Source: an uncultured Clostridia bacterium
Lineage (GTDB): Bacteria; Bacillota; Clostridia; Christensenellales; Borkfalkiaceae
Assembly: GCA_934271265.1 (NCBI GenBank)
Contig: CAKQRE010000036.1
Coordinates: 1 to 64,000, forward strand
Length of the DNA: 64,000 bases
Reading direction: 5' to 3'
The position numbers were made by a program, and so were the translations under genes. The notes beneath the pieces were generated by a model. It searched no databases. It saw nothing but the letters and a program-made list of their open reading frames with translations, and was not told the DNA's origin. Each line of letters starts with the position of its first letter. Position 1 is the first letter of the stretch. Shown piece by piece: positions 1 through 8,009 of the stretch.

Positions 1-2518
1 CGAGATATTTTCCGTATCGGTTTCTCAGCGCGCTGTCGTAAACCTCGTCGTCGCCCGTCGCTATGTCGAGATATCTCATCTGAACGGTACTCATTTTCAC
101 CCCGCCGTAACGCGTAGTGGTAACGTAGGGATTTTCGGGCGAGTTCGACTGTTCGGTAAAACCAAGCGGAATAAGTCTGTCTCCCACGCCGTATAACGGA
201 ATCTTTTTATCGAAAATGTCCGTATTTAAGTCGTAAACAAGGAATTTTGCCCCGATTTTCGCATTGACGAACAAACCGACTTCCAGATACATTCCGCCGT
301 AAAGATGCGTTTCGGAAACCTTATTTACGACATCGTAAGAATAACGGAAGTTGACGAGACCGCTGAGTTCGATATACGGTCCGAAACGGAAAGAAACATA
401 TACCGAGGCAACGTTGTTGAGTTTTAAAACCGATAACGACAATTTCGCTTCGAGTCCGCAACGGAAACCGACCTGACCTTTGAGCGCGATCGAAAGATCT
501 ATTTCGTTTGCCGACGTGTTTCTCATAAATTTGAACTCTTTATTCATTACGGGTTTGCCGTTATCTCCCGCCGCGCTTATCCCGTTTGTAAGCGTTGTGG
601 TTTCCACGTAGTGATGAGAAAACTCGACGTATAAACCGGCGCGCGCGCCAAGAGAGCCTACCACGTTAAATTCCAGCATAAGCGAAACAACGGGCACCGG
701 CAACGGAATTTGCCCCAACGGTATGCTGAAAATATCGACGTATTCGAGTTCGCTTTCATCCCATAAGGGGCTGCCCGTGATCGCTTCGGCAAACTTATTT
801 TGTCCGTCTTTGGCGATATCCATGACGTATTCCACTTCGTCGGTAATGTCAATGATCCCGTGAATATCGTCCTTGGCGTCCGTAAATTCCGCCGTTGCGG
901 CAAGCGAAATCGAAAAATCGTTCGCGAGATCGACCTGTATGTCCGTATAAAACCATAAAAGCGGATTCAGCGTTACAAGCCCGGATTTGCATATCGTATA
1001 CCGATAATCGACCTGCGTTTTGTTTTTTATCGTGACGGAAACGCCCACTTTGAAATTCTTTACCTGTATCTCGCCGCCGAGTTCTATCTCGAATGCAAGA
1101 ACCGTTCCGCTTATATCGATTTTGACTTTCGGCTTTTGAAATTCAAAGCCTGCGACTGCCGCAACGACCGCCGCCTTCTCCGGTTCGGGAAGATCTTTCG
1201 TATAATTTGCCACCGTGGGCGACTGCGCGACGGCGTTTCTGACCGCGTTTTTCAGCATGATAACGCCCTCGTTCTTCTCAACGTTTTCCGCAATCGTTTC
1301 TGCGGAAAGGTTGACCGCGCCTTCAAGCAGAACCTGTTTTTCCCCGTATATGTCGATATCGTAATAAACGTCGTCTACGTTCGGCGTAACTACGTCGGAC
1401 ACGTAAAATTCGTCTTCCCTGATATCGGAACCGACAACGTATTGCATTTTCTCCTTTTTAACGGAGATCACCTTGCAAATATAATCGGTGTCCTGCGCCG
1501 TCGCTTCCTCGCCGACGGTTACGATCGAACCGACGGAAATTTCCTTTTCCGTTCTCGCCACGATCCGGTTTACTTCTTTTTCGAGTCCCGCGTCCATATA
1601 AACGTAAACGTTTTCTTCCCATCCCGCAATTTCGGACGAGATAAGGTGAACGGACGGCTTTTTCTCGATCACTTCTTTCTCTTCTTTATGCGTGGTTATG
1701 GTCACTTCGTCTGCGCTTTCCGTATCGTTTCCGTCAACGGCAACGAATTTGACCAGGGAAGAAAGCGATTTGACGGAGTATGTCATACCCTCCGAAAGAG
1801 TTTTTGCCGGTTCGACGATAAACGCTTCGTTTTCCGACGGACGACAGACGATTTCGATTTTTTCTCCGCTCGAAGAAACGAGAGATATGTAATCGGATAC
1901 GTTGTCGTTGTGCAAAACCACGCCTTCGGTCTTCACGTCGACAACGGGAGATAAGGAAACCCCCTTTACGCTCGTGAGCCTTCTTATCGTTTCCGACTTT
2001 TCCGAAAACCTCGCGTATATTGTCAGAGCATATTCTATATTGTCTTTTTTACCGACGCTTTTGCCGTACTCCTCGTCGTAATACCACCCACCGAAGGAAA
2101 AACCGTCTTTATACGTTACGGGAAGGGCTCCGATCTCCTCCCCTTCGAAGTAAGTTCTCGGCTCGATTTCCGTACCGCCGTTCGTCGCGAAGGTCAGAAC
2201 CGCCCCGTAACGGGCATAAAGGGTTTCGTTTTTTTCCGCGGTTATTACCTTGGGACAAACGCTCGTAAAACCTTCGTCGTAATACCAGTCCGCAAAAACC
2301 CTGCCCTCTTTTTCTGCCGTCGGAAGGGTAAGTTCTTCTCCCTTCTTTAAGGTTATCGGAGCAATTTCCTTTCCGCCGTTCGTCATAAAAGCAATCGTAA
2401 CTTCTTGCCCGTTACTACGCTTCGACACGATAATGCCGACGATTGCACCGACTGCCGTTAAAACGGCAAGCGCGGCTACAAGAATTATGACGATCGGTTT
2501 TTTCGATCTGTTATTCAT
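1..2518 (-). CDS. Membrane-anchored InlB-repeat protein, C-terminus cut by window edge
   Basis: The frame is open from an ATG at 2518 to the window edge, giving 839 residues with no stop. A Shine-Dalgarno GGAGG lies just upstream. Residues 8-31 form one hydrophobic segment after a basic start (NNRSKK), which reads as a signal anchor. Two Listeria-Bacteroides (InlB B) repeats follow at about 40-103 and 107-175; both have the pattern TNGG...GW/DWYYDE. The rest is Ser/Thr/Asp-rich beta-type sequence I cannot assign, so an adhesin or wall-associated role is inference. The real C-terminus, and hence any surface-anchoring tail, lies outside the window. A terminator sits inside the leader right before the start, so expression may depend on read-through. 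Confidence 0.85.
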   Translation of the reverse strand, partial: MNNRSKKPIVIILVAALAVLTAVGAIVGIIVSKRSNGQEVTIAFMTNGGKEIAPITLKKGEELTLPTAEKEGRVFADWYYDEGFTSVCPKVITAEKNETLYARYGAVLTFATNGGTEIEPRTYFEGEEIGALPVTYKDGFSFGGWYYDEEYGKSVGKKDNIEYALTIYARFSEKSETIRRLTSVKGVSLSPVVDVKTEGVVLHNDNVSDYISLVSSSGEKIEIVCRPSENEAFIVEPAKTLSEGMTYSVKSLSSLVKFVAVDGNDTESADEVTITTHKEEKEVIEKKPSVHLISSEIAGWEENVYVYMDAGLEKEVNRIVARTEKEISVGSIVTVGEEATAQDTDYICKVISVKKEKMQYVVGSDIREDEFYVSDVVTPNVDDVYYDIDIYGEKQVLLEGAVNLSAETIAENVEKNEGVIMLKNAVRNAVAQSPTVANYTKDLPEPEKAAVVAAVAGFEFQKPKVKIDISGTVLAFEIELGGEIQVKNFKVGVSVTIKNKTQVDYRYTICKSGLVTLNPLLWFYTDIQVDLANDFSISLAATAEFTDAKDDIHGIIDITDEVEYVMDIAKDGQNKFAEAITGSPLWDESELEYVDIFSIPLGQIPLPVPVVSLMLEFNVVGSLGARAGLYVEFSHHYVETTTLTNGISAAGDNGKPVMNKEFKFMRNTSANEIDLSIALKGQVGFRCGLEAKLSLSVLKLNNVASVYVSFRFGPYIELSGLVNFRYSYDVVNKVSETHLYGGMYLEVGLFVNAKIGAKFLVYDLNTDIFDKKIPLYGVGDRLIPLGFTEQSNSPENPYVTTTRYGGVKMSTVQMRYLDIATGDDEVYDSALRNRYGKYL

Positions 2519-2636
2519 AGCATCTCCCTCCTTCTTTGTCCGAGATACGATCGACCTGCTCTTGTTTTACCGAAAAAACAAAAAAAGCGCAAGAGAAAAG
2601 TTCTTTCTCTGCGCTTGTAAGCAAAATGCAATTCAT
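2511..2636 (-). CDS. Possible 41-residue leader peptide
   Basis: An ATG at 2636 is preceded by GGGAGG (2646-2651) at good spacing. The frame runs 41 codons (starting MNCILLTSAEKE) to a TAA that overlaps the start codon of the downstream InlB-repeat gene by 8 bp. The codons pass straight through an intrinsic terminator (2574-2616). This could be a leader peptide that couples ribosome position to termination, or the ribosome-binding-site-like GGGAGG may simply be a conserved part of a structured RNA. No homology is claimed. Confidence 0.35.
   Translation of the reverse strand: MNCILLTSAEKELFSCAFFVFSVKQEQVDRISDKEGGRCYE
2574..2616 (-). terminator. Intrinsic terminator inside the leader
   Basis: A stem of about 13 bp (AAGCGCA-GAGAAA against its complement, one bulged base) is followed by a run of seven T and a second T-rich run on the minus strand. 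It lies between the promoter at 2760 and the gene starting at 2518, the usual place for transcription attenuation. Confidence 0.75.
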
Positions 2637-2753
2637 AGGCGGTTACCTCCCGTCGTGGGTTTTCATTTTTTGATCTGTAGGTTCTGCTCTTATTTTGCCT
2701 CTTTCCGATAATTGTCGTTCCCGATTTTTCGTTATTTCTTTGATCCGACAACC
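2576..2753 (-). ncRNA. Candidate ~175-nt structured RNA or regulatory leader
   Basis: This transcription unit is bounded by a near-consensus promoter (2760-2788) and a strong intrinsic terminator (2574-2616), and holds no long reading frame. The RNA strand shows short helices (TTGTCG pairing with CGACAA near the 5' end, CCC/GGG near the middle) and a purine-rich A-rich core, like a folded RNA rather than a plain leader. The InlB-repeat gene starts about 60 nt beyond the terminator, so this may be an attenuator or an independent small RNA. I could not match it to a named RNA family by eye. Confidence 0.5.
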
Positions 2754-2759
2754 GTTTTT

Positions 2760-2788
2760 ATTATAGCACATAAATTTCCATTTTTCAA
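2760..2788 (-). promoter_or_regulatory. Sigma-A promoter of the candidate RNA
   Basis: On the minus strand, TTGAAA (2783-2788) and TATAAT (2760-2765) are separated by exactly 17 nt. The start point would be about 2753. Confidence 0.75.
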
Positions 2789-2900
2789 GCATTCGCACAT
2801 TCTGATTTGTGAAAAATTTAAAAACGACCCGTTACGACGTTCGATAACGCCTTTTCGGCGCTTTTTCGGATAGTATGGTTTGAAAACCTTTCAAATCCGA

Positions 2901-2944
2901 TGCCGGGCAGGAATAACACGAACCATGGGCTTTCATAACCGGCA
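2901..2944. repeat. Hairpin element, copy A
   Basis: TGCCGGGCAGGAATAACACG begins an element closing with CCGGCA. It matches the element at 20920-20953 in its left arm and loop (TGCCGGGCARGARTAA, ACGAACC); the right arm here is interrupted by extra bases. It lies in otherwise empty DNA and has no reading frame. Confidence 0.5.
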
Positions 2945-2965
2945 CCTGTTTTTAGCATAGAAGAA

Positions 2966-2987
2966 GCCGGGCGGTTAAACGCCCGGC
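2966..2987. repeat. GC-rich hairpin
   Basis: GCCGGGCG and CGCCCGGC form a perfect 8-bp stem around a 6-nt loop. There is no clear T run on either strand, so it is a weak terminator candidate at best. Confidence 0.4.
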
Positions 2988-3043
2988 GGTTACGGTCTCA
3001 TTATGATGTTGTCCCCGGTATTTGCGCCGAAGAAGTCCTTTGC

Positions 3044-3087
3044 AAAAAAATATGAACCCCGATTAGTTTTCGGAGTTCGTATTTTTT
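3044..3087. terminator. Bidirectional terminator after the YhcG-type gene
   Basis: An A-run, a stem built on GAAC/GTTC and CCGA/TCGG, and a T-run give a symmetric hairpin that can end transcription in both directions. It is about 70 nt beyond the stop of the YhcG-type gene on the minus strand. A second small hairpin (CTAAAACG/CGTTTTAG, 3112-3141) lies between the two. Nothing else is recognisable in 3000-3153. Confidence 0.6.
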
Positions 3088-3153
3088 GCGTTTGGTGGAG
3101 CACGTCAAACCTAAAACGGATTTCAATGCCAATCGTTTTAGTCTTAAACAATA

Positions 3154-4149
3154 TTATTTTTCTTCTTCCTCGGTTAAAAGCGTAATTTCACGCAACTTTT
3201 CTTCGAGTAATTTTTTATCGGGAAGTTGCAAGGTGTAATCTGCAACCATTGTAGGCGACAGGCTGCGGCTTAACGCATATTCTACGACAGCATCGTCTTT
3301 TGACGCGCAAAGAATTACGCCGACGCTCGGGTTTTCATTCGGCTTTTTAACGTCGCGATCAAGCACTTCAAGATAAAAATTAATTTGCCCTATATGTTCG
3401 GGTTTGAATTTACCTATTTTCAATTCTATCGGTACAAGACAGAAAAGAGCGCGATTATAGAACAACAAGTCGATATAAAAATCTTGTCCGCCGACCTGAA
3501 CGCGATATTCTTCTCCGACAAAAGTAAAATCTTTACCAAACTCCAATATAAACTTCTTCAGATTGCCAATGATTGCCTTTTTAAGATTATTTTCGGAATA
3601 TTGTTCGGGCAAATCGAGAAATTCGAGAACGTAAGAATCGAGAATACTTTCGCGAGCGGCAGCAGGAACGCTTTTCGGTAGAGGCTTTTTAGAAGAAAGC
3701 GTGAATCGCTGATATAACGCGCTATCCATTTGCCTTTCAAGTTCACGTTTCGAATAGTGTTCTTTAATACACGCTTGCATATAAAAATGCCGTTCTTCCG
3801 ATGATTTCGCTCCGGACATTATAAGCAAATGATTTGTCCAATTGATTTGTGTCACCAGCGGTGTCACAAATTCATCGTCCTTATAAAGCTCGTAAAACTG
3901 CTTCATTCTATAAAGCCCGCGGCGATTAAATCCTTTGATGTCAGGATTTTCTTTTGCGATATACGCGGCAACTTCGTCAACAACCTTATCTCCGAAAGAC
4001 GAATTTTCGCAAAGTCCGGACAGATATTTACCGATTTGCCAATACATATTGATCATTTCGGCATTTACGGCTTTTAACGCGCGGCTTTTCGATTGTTCGA
4101 TAATATTTATTATGTCGTTAAAGTTGTTTTGACTTACGATTTGAGTCAT
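3154..4149 (-). CDS. YhcG/DUF1016 family PDDEXK nuclease
   Basis: The 331-residue protein has the two-part YhcG layout: an N-terminal DUF1016-type helical DNA-binding region (about 5-150, with SKSRALKAVNAEMINMYWQIG) and a C-terminal PD-(D/E)XK nuclease fold. The visible active-site set is Asp227 (FYIDLLFYNR), Glu242 and Lys244 (PIELKIG) and Gln255 in GQINFYL. Family members are proposed to act on branched or recombining DNA and are often found near restriction systems, although no restriction genes are present here. The start has AAGAGG 7 nt upstream. It appears to be a single gene, with a short hypothetical gene just upstream on the same strand. Confidence 0.88.
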   Translation of the reverse strand: MTQIVSQNNFNDIINIIEQSKSRALKAVNAEMINMYWQIGKYLSGLCENSSFGDKVVDEVAAYIAKENPDIKGFNRRGLYRMKQFYELYKDDEFVTPLVTQINWTNHLLIMSGAKSSEERHFYMQACIKEHYSKRELERQMDSALYQRFTLSSKKPLPKSVPAAARESILDSYVLEFLDLPEQYSENNLKKAIIGNLKKFILEFGKDFTFVGEEYRVQVGGQDFYIDLLFYNRALFCLVPIELKIGKFKPEHIGQINFYLEVLDRDVKKPNENPSVGVILCASKDDAVVEYALSRSLSPTMVADYTLQLPDKKLLEEKLREITLLTEEEEK

Positions 4150-4171
4150 ATTGTACCTCTTGATGCGAAAT

Positions 4172-4501
4172 TTATTTATTGTTTTTACATAAACGATTGC
4201 GGGTAGATATTGCTGCGCGTAATTTTGCCGTAAACTCCGTTGAGGATTGAATATTGCCGTTCAATAAACAATCTTTTATTTGTTCAATAAGATTTATGAT
4301 ATCGTCTTCGATATCGTGCGTTTCGGCATTTGAAACCGGGTCTACAAACCGAAAATCGTCGGCAATTGCTTTTAATTCTTGTTTTAAATCGCTGTCGTTA
4401 CAGAAGTCGGATAGTTCGCAAAGAGAATTACCTATCGTTTTATATGTCAAAGTTGGATCTGGTTTTGCCGGCATCTCAATTTTCTTGCGATTAAGTATCA
4501 A
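4172..4501 (-). CDS. Small hypothetical protein, possibly with an upstream membrane helix
   Basis: I do not recognise this protein. From a TTG at 4501 it has 109 mostly helical, acidic residues. The same frame stays open about 27 codons further upstream, to about 4580, and that part would encode a convincing membrane helix (LISVLVAVALFAVYLVSILI) followed by basic residues. No ATG or GTG is available in that extension and no ribosome-binding site is clear, so either a rare start (ATT) is used, the sequence has a frame error, or the gene is decaying. It lies 22 nt before the YhcG-type start on the same strand and may be cotranscribed with it. Confidence 0.45.
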   Translation of the reverse strand: MILNRKKIEMPAKPDPTLTYKTIGNSLCELSDFCNDSDLKQELKAIADDFRFVDPVSNAETHDIEDDIINLIEQIKDCLLNGNIQSSTEFTAKLRAAISTRNRLCKNNK

Positions 4502-4594
4502 TATCGAAACTAAATATACCGCGAATAATGCGACTGCAACTAAAACAGAAATAAGCGTGCGAATTTTACAAATGCTTACGGACTATAATCATTG

Positions 4595-4645
4595 AAAAAT
4601 AAAAAACCTAAAACCCACTTCCGGCAAGAAGTTCGTTTTAGGTTT
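4595..4645 (-). terminator. Terminator of tRNA-Val
   Basis: AAACCTAAAAC (minus strand) pairs with GTTTTAGGTTT across a small loop and is followed by TTTATTTTT. It begins a few bases after the CCA end of the tRNA. Confidence 0.8.
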
Positions 4646-4649
4646 GAAG

Positions 4650-4726
<77 letters not shown>

Positions 4727-4745
4727 GTGCGTTGAAAGCTTATAT

Positions 4746-4774
4746 AGTTTAACAGATTTCTTTCGATTTGTAAA
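4746..4774 (-). promoter_or_regulatory. Promoter of tRNA-Val
   Basis: TTTACA (4769-4774) and TAAACT (4746-4751) on the minus strand are 17 nt apart, placing the start about 10-15 nt before the tRNA. Confidence 0.65.
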
Positions 4775-4853
4775 GAGATTTTAACGGGTTTTCTCTAAAA
4801 AAACAAAATTTTTTACGAGTTTTCCGAACCGACATCGGGAAAAATCTCATTCC

Positions 4854-4887
4854 CGGTTTTACGGAATACATTCCTTCCGTAAAACCG
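4854..4887. repeat. Hairpin beside the inverted-repeat element
   Basis: CGGTTTTACGGAA and TTCCGTAAAACCG form a perfect 13-bp stem with an 8-nt loop, 10 bp outside the left end of the MITE-like element. No T run follows on either strand. Confidence 0.5.
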
Positions 4888-4896
4888 AAAACCGGA

Positions 4897-5455
4897 TAGG
4901 CTTAGCATTCGTTATCACTAATTACCTTAAAGGCTTCTTTTTCGCCCTTTTCCCCGATTTCTCTATTGATGTACGGAAAGTACTATCGATTTCGAAATCG
5001 GGAAAAACCATCGGAAAATAAGCTCTTTAAGGCGCAAAGCGTTTTTACGGATGAAAAATCGTGTTTTGACAAGGCAAACGCTCAAAATTATACTCTCCCG
5101 TATATTGCCGAGCGAGCCGAGAGAAAAGCGAACATCATCAAGTTTTAACGGCGCAAAATTCGTAAAATCTTTGTTAAACTCGCTTGTAATACAGCTAAGT
5201 ATGACTTCGCTCGTTTGCCTCGATTTTCCTGAATTTATCGCCGTTAAAATGCTACGCACCTTAAAGCCGTATTTTTCAGGCGGTTGCGGTAAAGGTTTGC
5301 GCAGGCGTACTTGCCGTACTTCAAGCAAAGATTTGCCGCAACCGGCAAAAAAGACGGCTTTAAGGCTTGGTGAATTTCGCTTTTCTCTCGGCTGACACAG
5401 TCATAAACCGATTTTTCGCCGTAAAAATAGTTAGTGATAACGAATGCTAAGCCTA
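4897..5455. mobile_element. MITE-like inverted-repeat element
   Basis: The ends are a perfect 25-bp inverted repeat (4897-4921 and 5431-5455), starting TA-GGCTTAGCATTCG. Inside are further nested inverted repeats: 5042-5061 with 5410-5428, a perfect 18-bp pair 5115-5132 with 5376-5393, a 12-bp pair 5259-5270 with 5354-5365, and a 20-bp pair with 3 mismatches 5281-5300 with 5325-5344. The arms are unequal, as if the left arm had gained about 250 bp. The TA at each outer edge is what an IS630/mariner-type insertion would leave, although TA is also self-complementary. Open frames on both strands are by-products of the palindrome. It ends 10 bp from the HIT gene stop. Confidence 0.65.
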
Positions 5456-5465
5456 ACAAAAAAGA

Positions 5466-5807
5466 TTATGCCGGTTGCCAGCCCATTTTCTGCCCGGAAA
5501 GAATGTGAATATGCAGATGCGGCACCGTCTGCCCCGCGTCGTCTCCCTGATTGATCACGAGCCGATATCCGTTTTTCAGACCGAGAAGATCGGTCAGAGA
5601 CGCGATCTTGCGCAAAATCCTTCCGATCAGTTCGCCGTCTGCTTCCGTGGCTTCGGCAAGATATTTGAAATGCTTTCTCGGAATCGCGAGAAAGTGATTT
5701 TTCGCCTTAGGAGCGATATCCCTGATTATAATAAAATCTTCGTCTTCGTAAACGATATTCGTTTTCAGCTCCCCGCCGACGAATTTACAGAACAAACAGT
5801 CTTCCAT
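5466..5807 (-). CDS. hinT: HIT family nucleotide hydrolase (HinT-like)
   Basis: The 113-residue protein has the size and motifs of the HIT superfamily Hint branch: the histidine triad H97-L-H99-I-H101 near the C-terminus and a Cys4-x2-Cys7 pair near the start. Such cytoplasmic enzymes cleave purine nucleoside phosphoramidates or adenylated lysines by a covalent histidine intermediate. It is the last gene of the gtrA-like/prmA/mtaB operon, 16 nt after mtaB, with GAGG upstream of the ATG. The MITE-like element lies directly downstream, so the operon's original terminator may have been displaced. Confidence 0.92.
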   Translation of the reverse strand: MEDCLFCKFVGGELKTNIVYEDEDFIIIRDIAPKAKNHFLAIPRKHFKYLAEATEADGELIGRILRKIASLTDLLGLKNGYRLVINQGDDAGQTVPHLHIHILSGQKMGWQPA

Positions 5808-5823
5808 ATCTTATCCTCGCTTT

Positions 5824-7065
5824 TTATTCCTCCGCTACCGGAACGGCTTTCGCTCCGTCCAGATAGCGTTCGGTTATTTTTACGGAAATCATTTTTCCGA
5901 TCTCCGCGTTTTTCACGTAACAACGGACGTAATTGCCCGTATATCCGACAAAATACTCCCCTTCTCTTTCTTCCGGCAGGAACTCTTCCGTCTTTCCGAT
6001 CAACCGACCGATAAAACGATCTTTCATTTCCGACTTCAACGCAAGAAGCCTGTGCATACGTTCTTCTTTTACGCTGTACGGCAGCTCTTTCAGCTTTGCG
6101 CCGACCGTTCCTTCCCGTTTCGAATAAGGGAAACAGTGAATATCCGAAAACCCTGCTTTTTCCGCCGTTTCGAGCGTGTTTGAAAAATCCTCTTCCGTCT
6201 CCGTGGAATACCCCACGATGATATCCGTCGTGATGCCCGCGTCCGGGAAAAATTTGCGGATCAGCCCGCATTTTTCGAGAAACTGTTCCGTCGTGTAATG
6301 ACGATTCATCGTTTTAAGAACCGCATCCGATCCCGACTGCAGGGAAAGGTGAAAATGAGGAGCGAAATCTTTCAGATTTTTCAGTGCTCCGAGAAACTCC
6401 TCGTTTATCACGTTCACTTCGAGCGACCCGAGACGAATCCTGCAATCAACCGCGGAAAGAGCTTCGATCAGCCCGGTAAGCCCTTTTCCTTTTTTATCAT
6501 AGGAGGAAAGGTTGATACCCGTGATCACCGCTTCCTTCGGAGAAAGATAAGCGATCTCCCTGATCACGTTGTCCGCTTTTCTCGAACGGTTTCTCCCGCG
6601 GAGATAGGGAATGATACAATAACTGCAGAAATTATCGCATCCGTCCTGCACCTTCACGTAGGCACGCACGCCATCCGTTTTCGCGGGGAGAAATTCTTCG
6701 TAATAGTCCCCCTCGGAGTCGATTATCGCGCCTTTTTTCCCGATCATCGATAAAATTTTATCCTTCGATTGCGCCCCCGTTACCAAGGTCACGTTGTTCT
6801 TTTTCAAAAAGTCCTCCGGCGATTTCTGCGACGCGCAACCGGTCACGATGATCTCGCAATCGGGGTTGAATTTTCTTGCCCTCGCGATCGCCTGCCGGGA
6901 CTTTTTCTCCGCTTCCGCCGTAACGGCGCAGGTATTGACGATATAGAGATCGGCGGGACAAAGTTCGGAAGAAACTTCATACCCCATCTCCGTCAGCCCG
7001 TTCATCAGAGAGGAGCTTTCGCAACTGTTTACCTTACACCCGAGGGTAAATACGACGGCTTTCAT
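5824..7065 (-). CDS. mtaB: tRNA t6A37 methylthiotransferase MtaB
   Basis: The 413-residue radical-SAM methylthiotransferase converts t6A37 to ms2t6A37 in tRNAs reading ANN codons. Motifs: N-terminal UPF0004 cluster cysteines C10, C46 and C77, the radical-SAM triad C143-x3-C147-x2-C150, and a C-terminal TRAM-like domain with FVGYTGNYVRCYV. The start at 7065 overlaps the prmA stop by 4 bp (ATGA) and gives the family-typical MKAVVFTLGCKVN; a 9-codon upstream extension has no support. It follows prmA directly, a common clostridial order. Confidence 0.94.
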   Translation of the reverse strand: MKAVVFTLGCKVNSCESSSLMNGLTEMGYEVSSELCPADLYIVNTCAVTAEAEKKSRQAIARARKFNPDCEIIVTGCASQKSPEDFLKKNNVTLVTGAQSKDKILSMIGKKGAIIDSEGDYYEEFLPAKTDGVRAYVKVQDGCDNFCSYCIIPYLRGRNRSRKADNVIREIAYLSPKEAVITGINLSSYDKKGKGLTGLIEALSAVDCRIRLGSLEVNVINEEFLGALKNLKDFAPHFHLSLQSGSDAVLKTMNRHYTTEQFLEKCGLIRKFFPDAGITTDIIVGYSTETEEDFSNTLETAEKAGFSDIHCFPYSKREGTVGAKLKELPYSVKEERMHRLLALKSEMKDRFIGRLIGKTEEFLPEEREGEYFVGYTGNYVRCYVKNAEIGKMISVKITERYLDGAKAVPVAEE

Positions 7066-8009
7066 GCTTTCCTCATCACGAGCGCGACCCACTCGCCTTT
7101 TTCTTTCCTTTCTTCCGGAACAAATCCGAGCGAACGGTACTTTTCGATCACTTCCGCCTCGCGCGAGCGGATGATCCCGCTCATGACCATAACGCCGCCC
7201 TTCTCCACGTGCGGTTCCACCGATCTCGCAAGGATCAGGAGAACGTCCGCCGTGATATTTGCGAGAAGAAGCTGACCTTTCACCTTCTTTTCGTCGAGAA
7301 GGTTGTTAAGATCGACTTCGCAACGGTCGGCAACGCCGTTCATTTCGCAATTGTGTTTCGCCGACTTCACCGCCACGTAATCGATATCCGTCATCACCAC
7401 GTGCTTTGCGCCGAGCTTTGCCGCCGCGATCCCTAAGATCCCGCTGCCGGTGCCTACGTCGATCACCGTTTCCGATAACGGGATGTATTTCTGCATAAGC
7501 TCGATCACCATGGACGTCGTTTCGTGTTCGCCCGTACCGAAAGCCATATTGCTGTCGATCAGAACCTTCACCTGTCCGGGCTTTTCTTTGTATTCGATCC
7601 ATGCGGGACAAACGACCACGTTACCGAGTTCGATCGGGCGATAATGTTTTCTCCAGATCTCGATCCAGTCGTCCCCGTCCACGATACGCTTCACCGTTTC
7701 CAGACTGCCCGGATCGATAAAGCCTTCGCTGTTCTTTTTCAGCTCCTCTAAATCGCAGCCGATCTTTTTACACGTCTCGTCCGAAATATCGAGAGCGATA
7801 TAAGCCTTTACGAGCGTGGTTTTGCGGTTAAGCTCCTGCCATACGTCGTCCTCGAGATAGTCCCAGGTGGATTTGCGGTCGTTCACAAGCTCGACAACGT
7901 CTTTCACGTCGCTGATCGCTACGCCGTAATTGGTATAACGCCACATAATATCCGCAACGAGTTCCTGCGCCTCCGTTGTGGTGGAAACGGTTATTTCCGT
8001 AAATTTCAT
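7062..8009 (-). CDS. prmA: Ribosomal protein L11 methyltransferase
   Basis: The 315-residue PrmA trimethylates ribosomal protein L11. The N-terminal substrate-recognition part is followed by the SAM-binding core with motif I VIDVGTGSGILGIAAAKLGA (around 178-197), the acidic loop MTDID and the NPPY-like catalytic region LLANITADV. Length is normal. It overlaps gtrA upstream (8006-8009) and mtaB downstream (7062-7065) by 4 bp each, so translation of the three is probably coupled. Confidence 0.94.
   Translation of the reverse strand: MKFTEITVSTTTEAQELVADIMWRYTNYGVAISDVKDVVELVNDRKSTWDYLEDDVWQELNRKTTLVKAYIALDISDETCKKIGCDLEELKKNSEGFIDPGSLETVKRIVDGDDWIEIWRKHYRPIELGNVVVCPAWIEYKEKPGQVKVLIDSNMAFGTGEHETTSMVIELMQKYIPLSETVIDVGTGSGILGIAAAKLGAKHVVMTDIDYVAVKSAKHNCEMNGVADRCEVDLNNLLDEKKVKGQLLLANITADVLLILARSVEPHVEKGGVMVMSGIIRSREAEVIEKYRSLGFVPEERKEKGEWVALVMRKA

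Noticed and set aside
1136..1954. Open frame of 272 codons on the plus strand
   Set aside because: Antisense to the InlB-repeat protein gene; composition is that of a shadow frame.
4963..5395. Frames of 121 and 114 codons on opposite strands inside the inverted-repeat element
   Set aside because: They mirror each other because the element is palindromic. No ribosome-binding site or recognisable domain.
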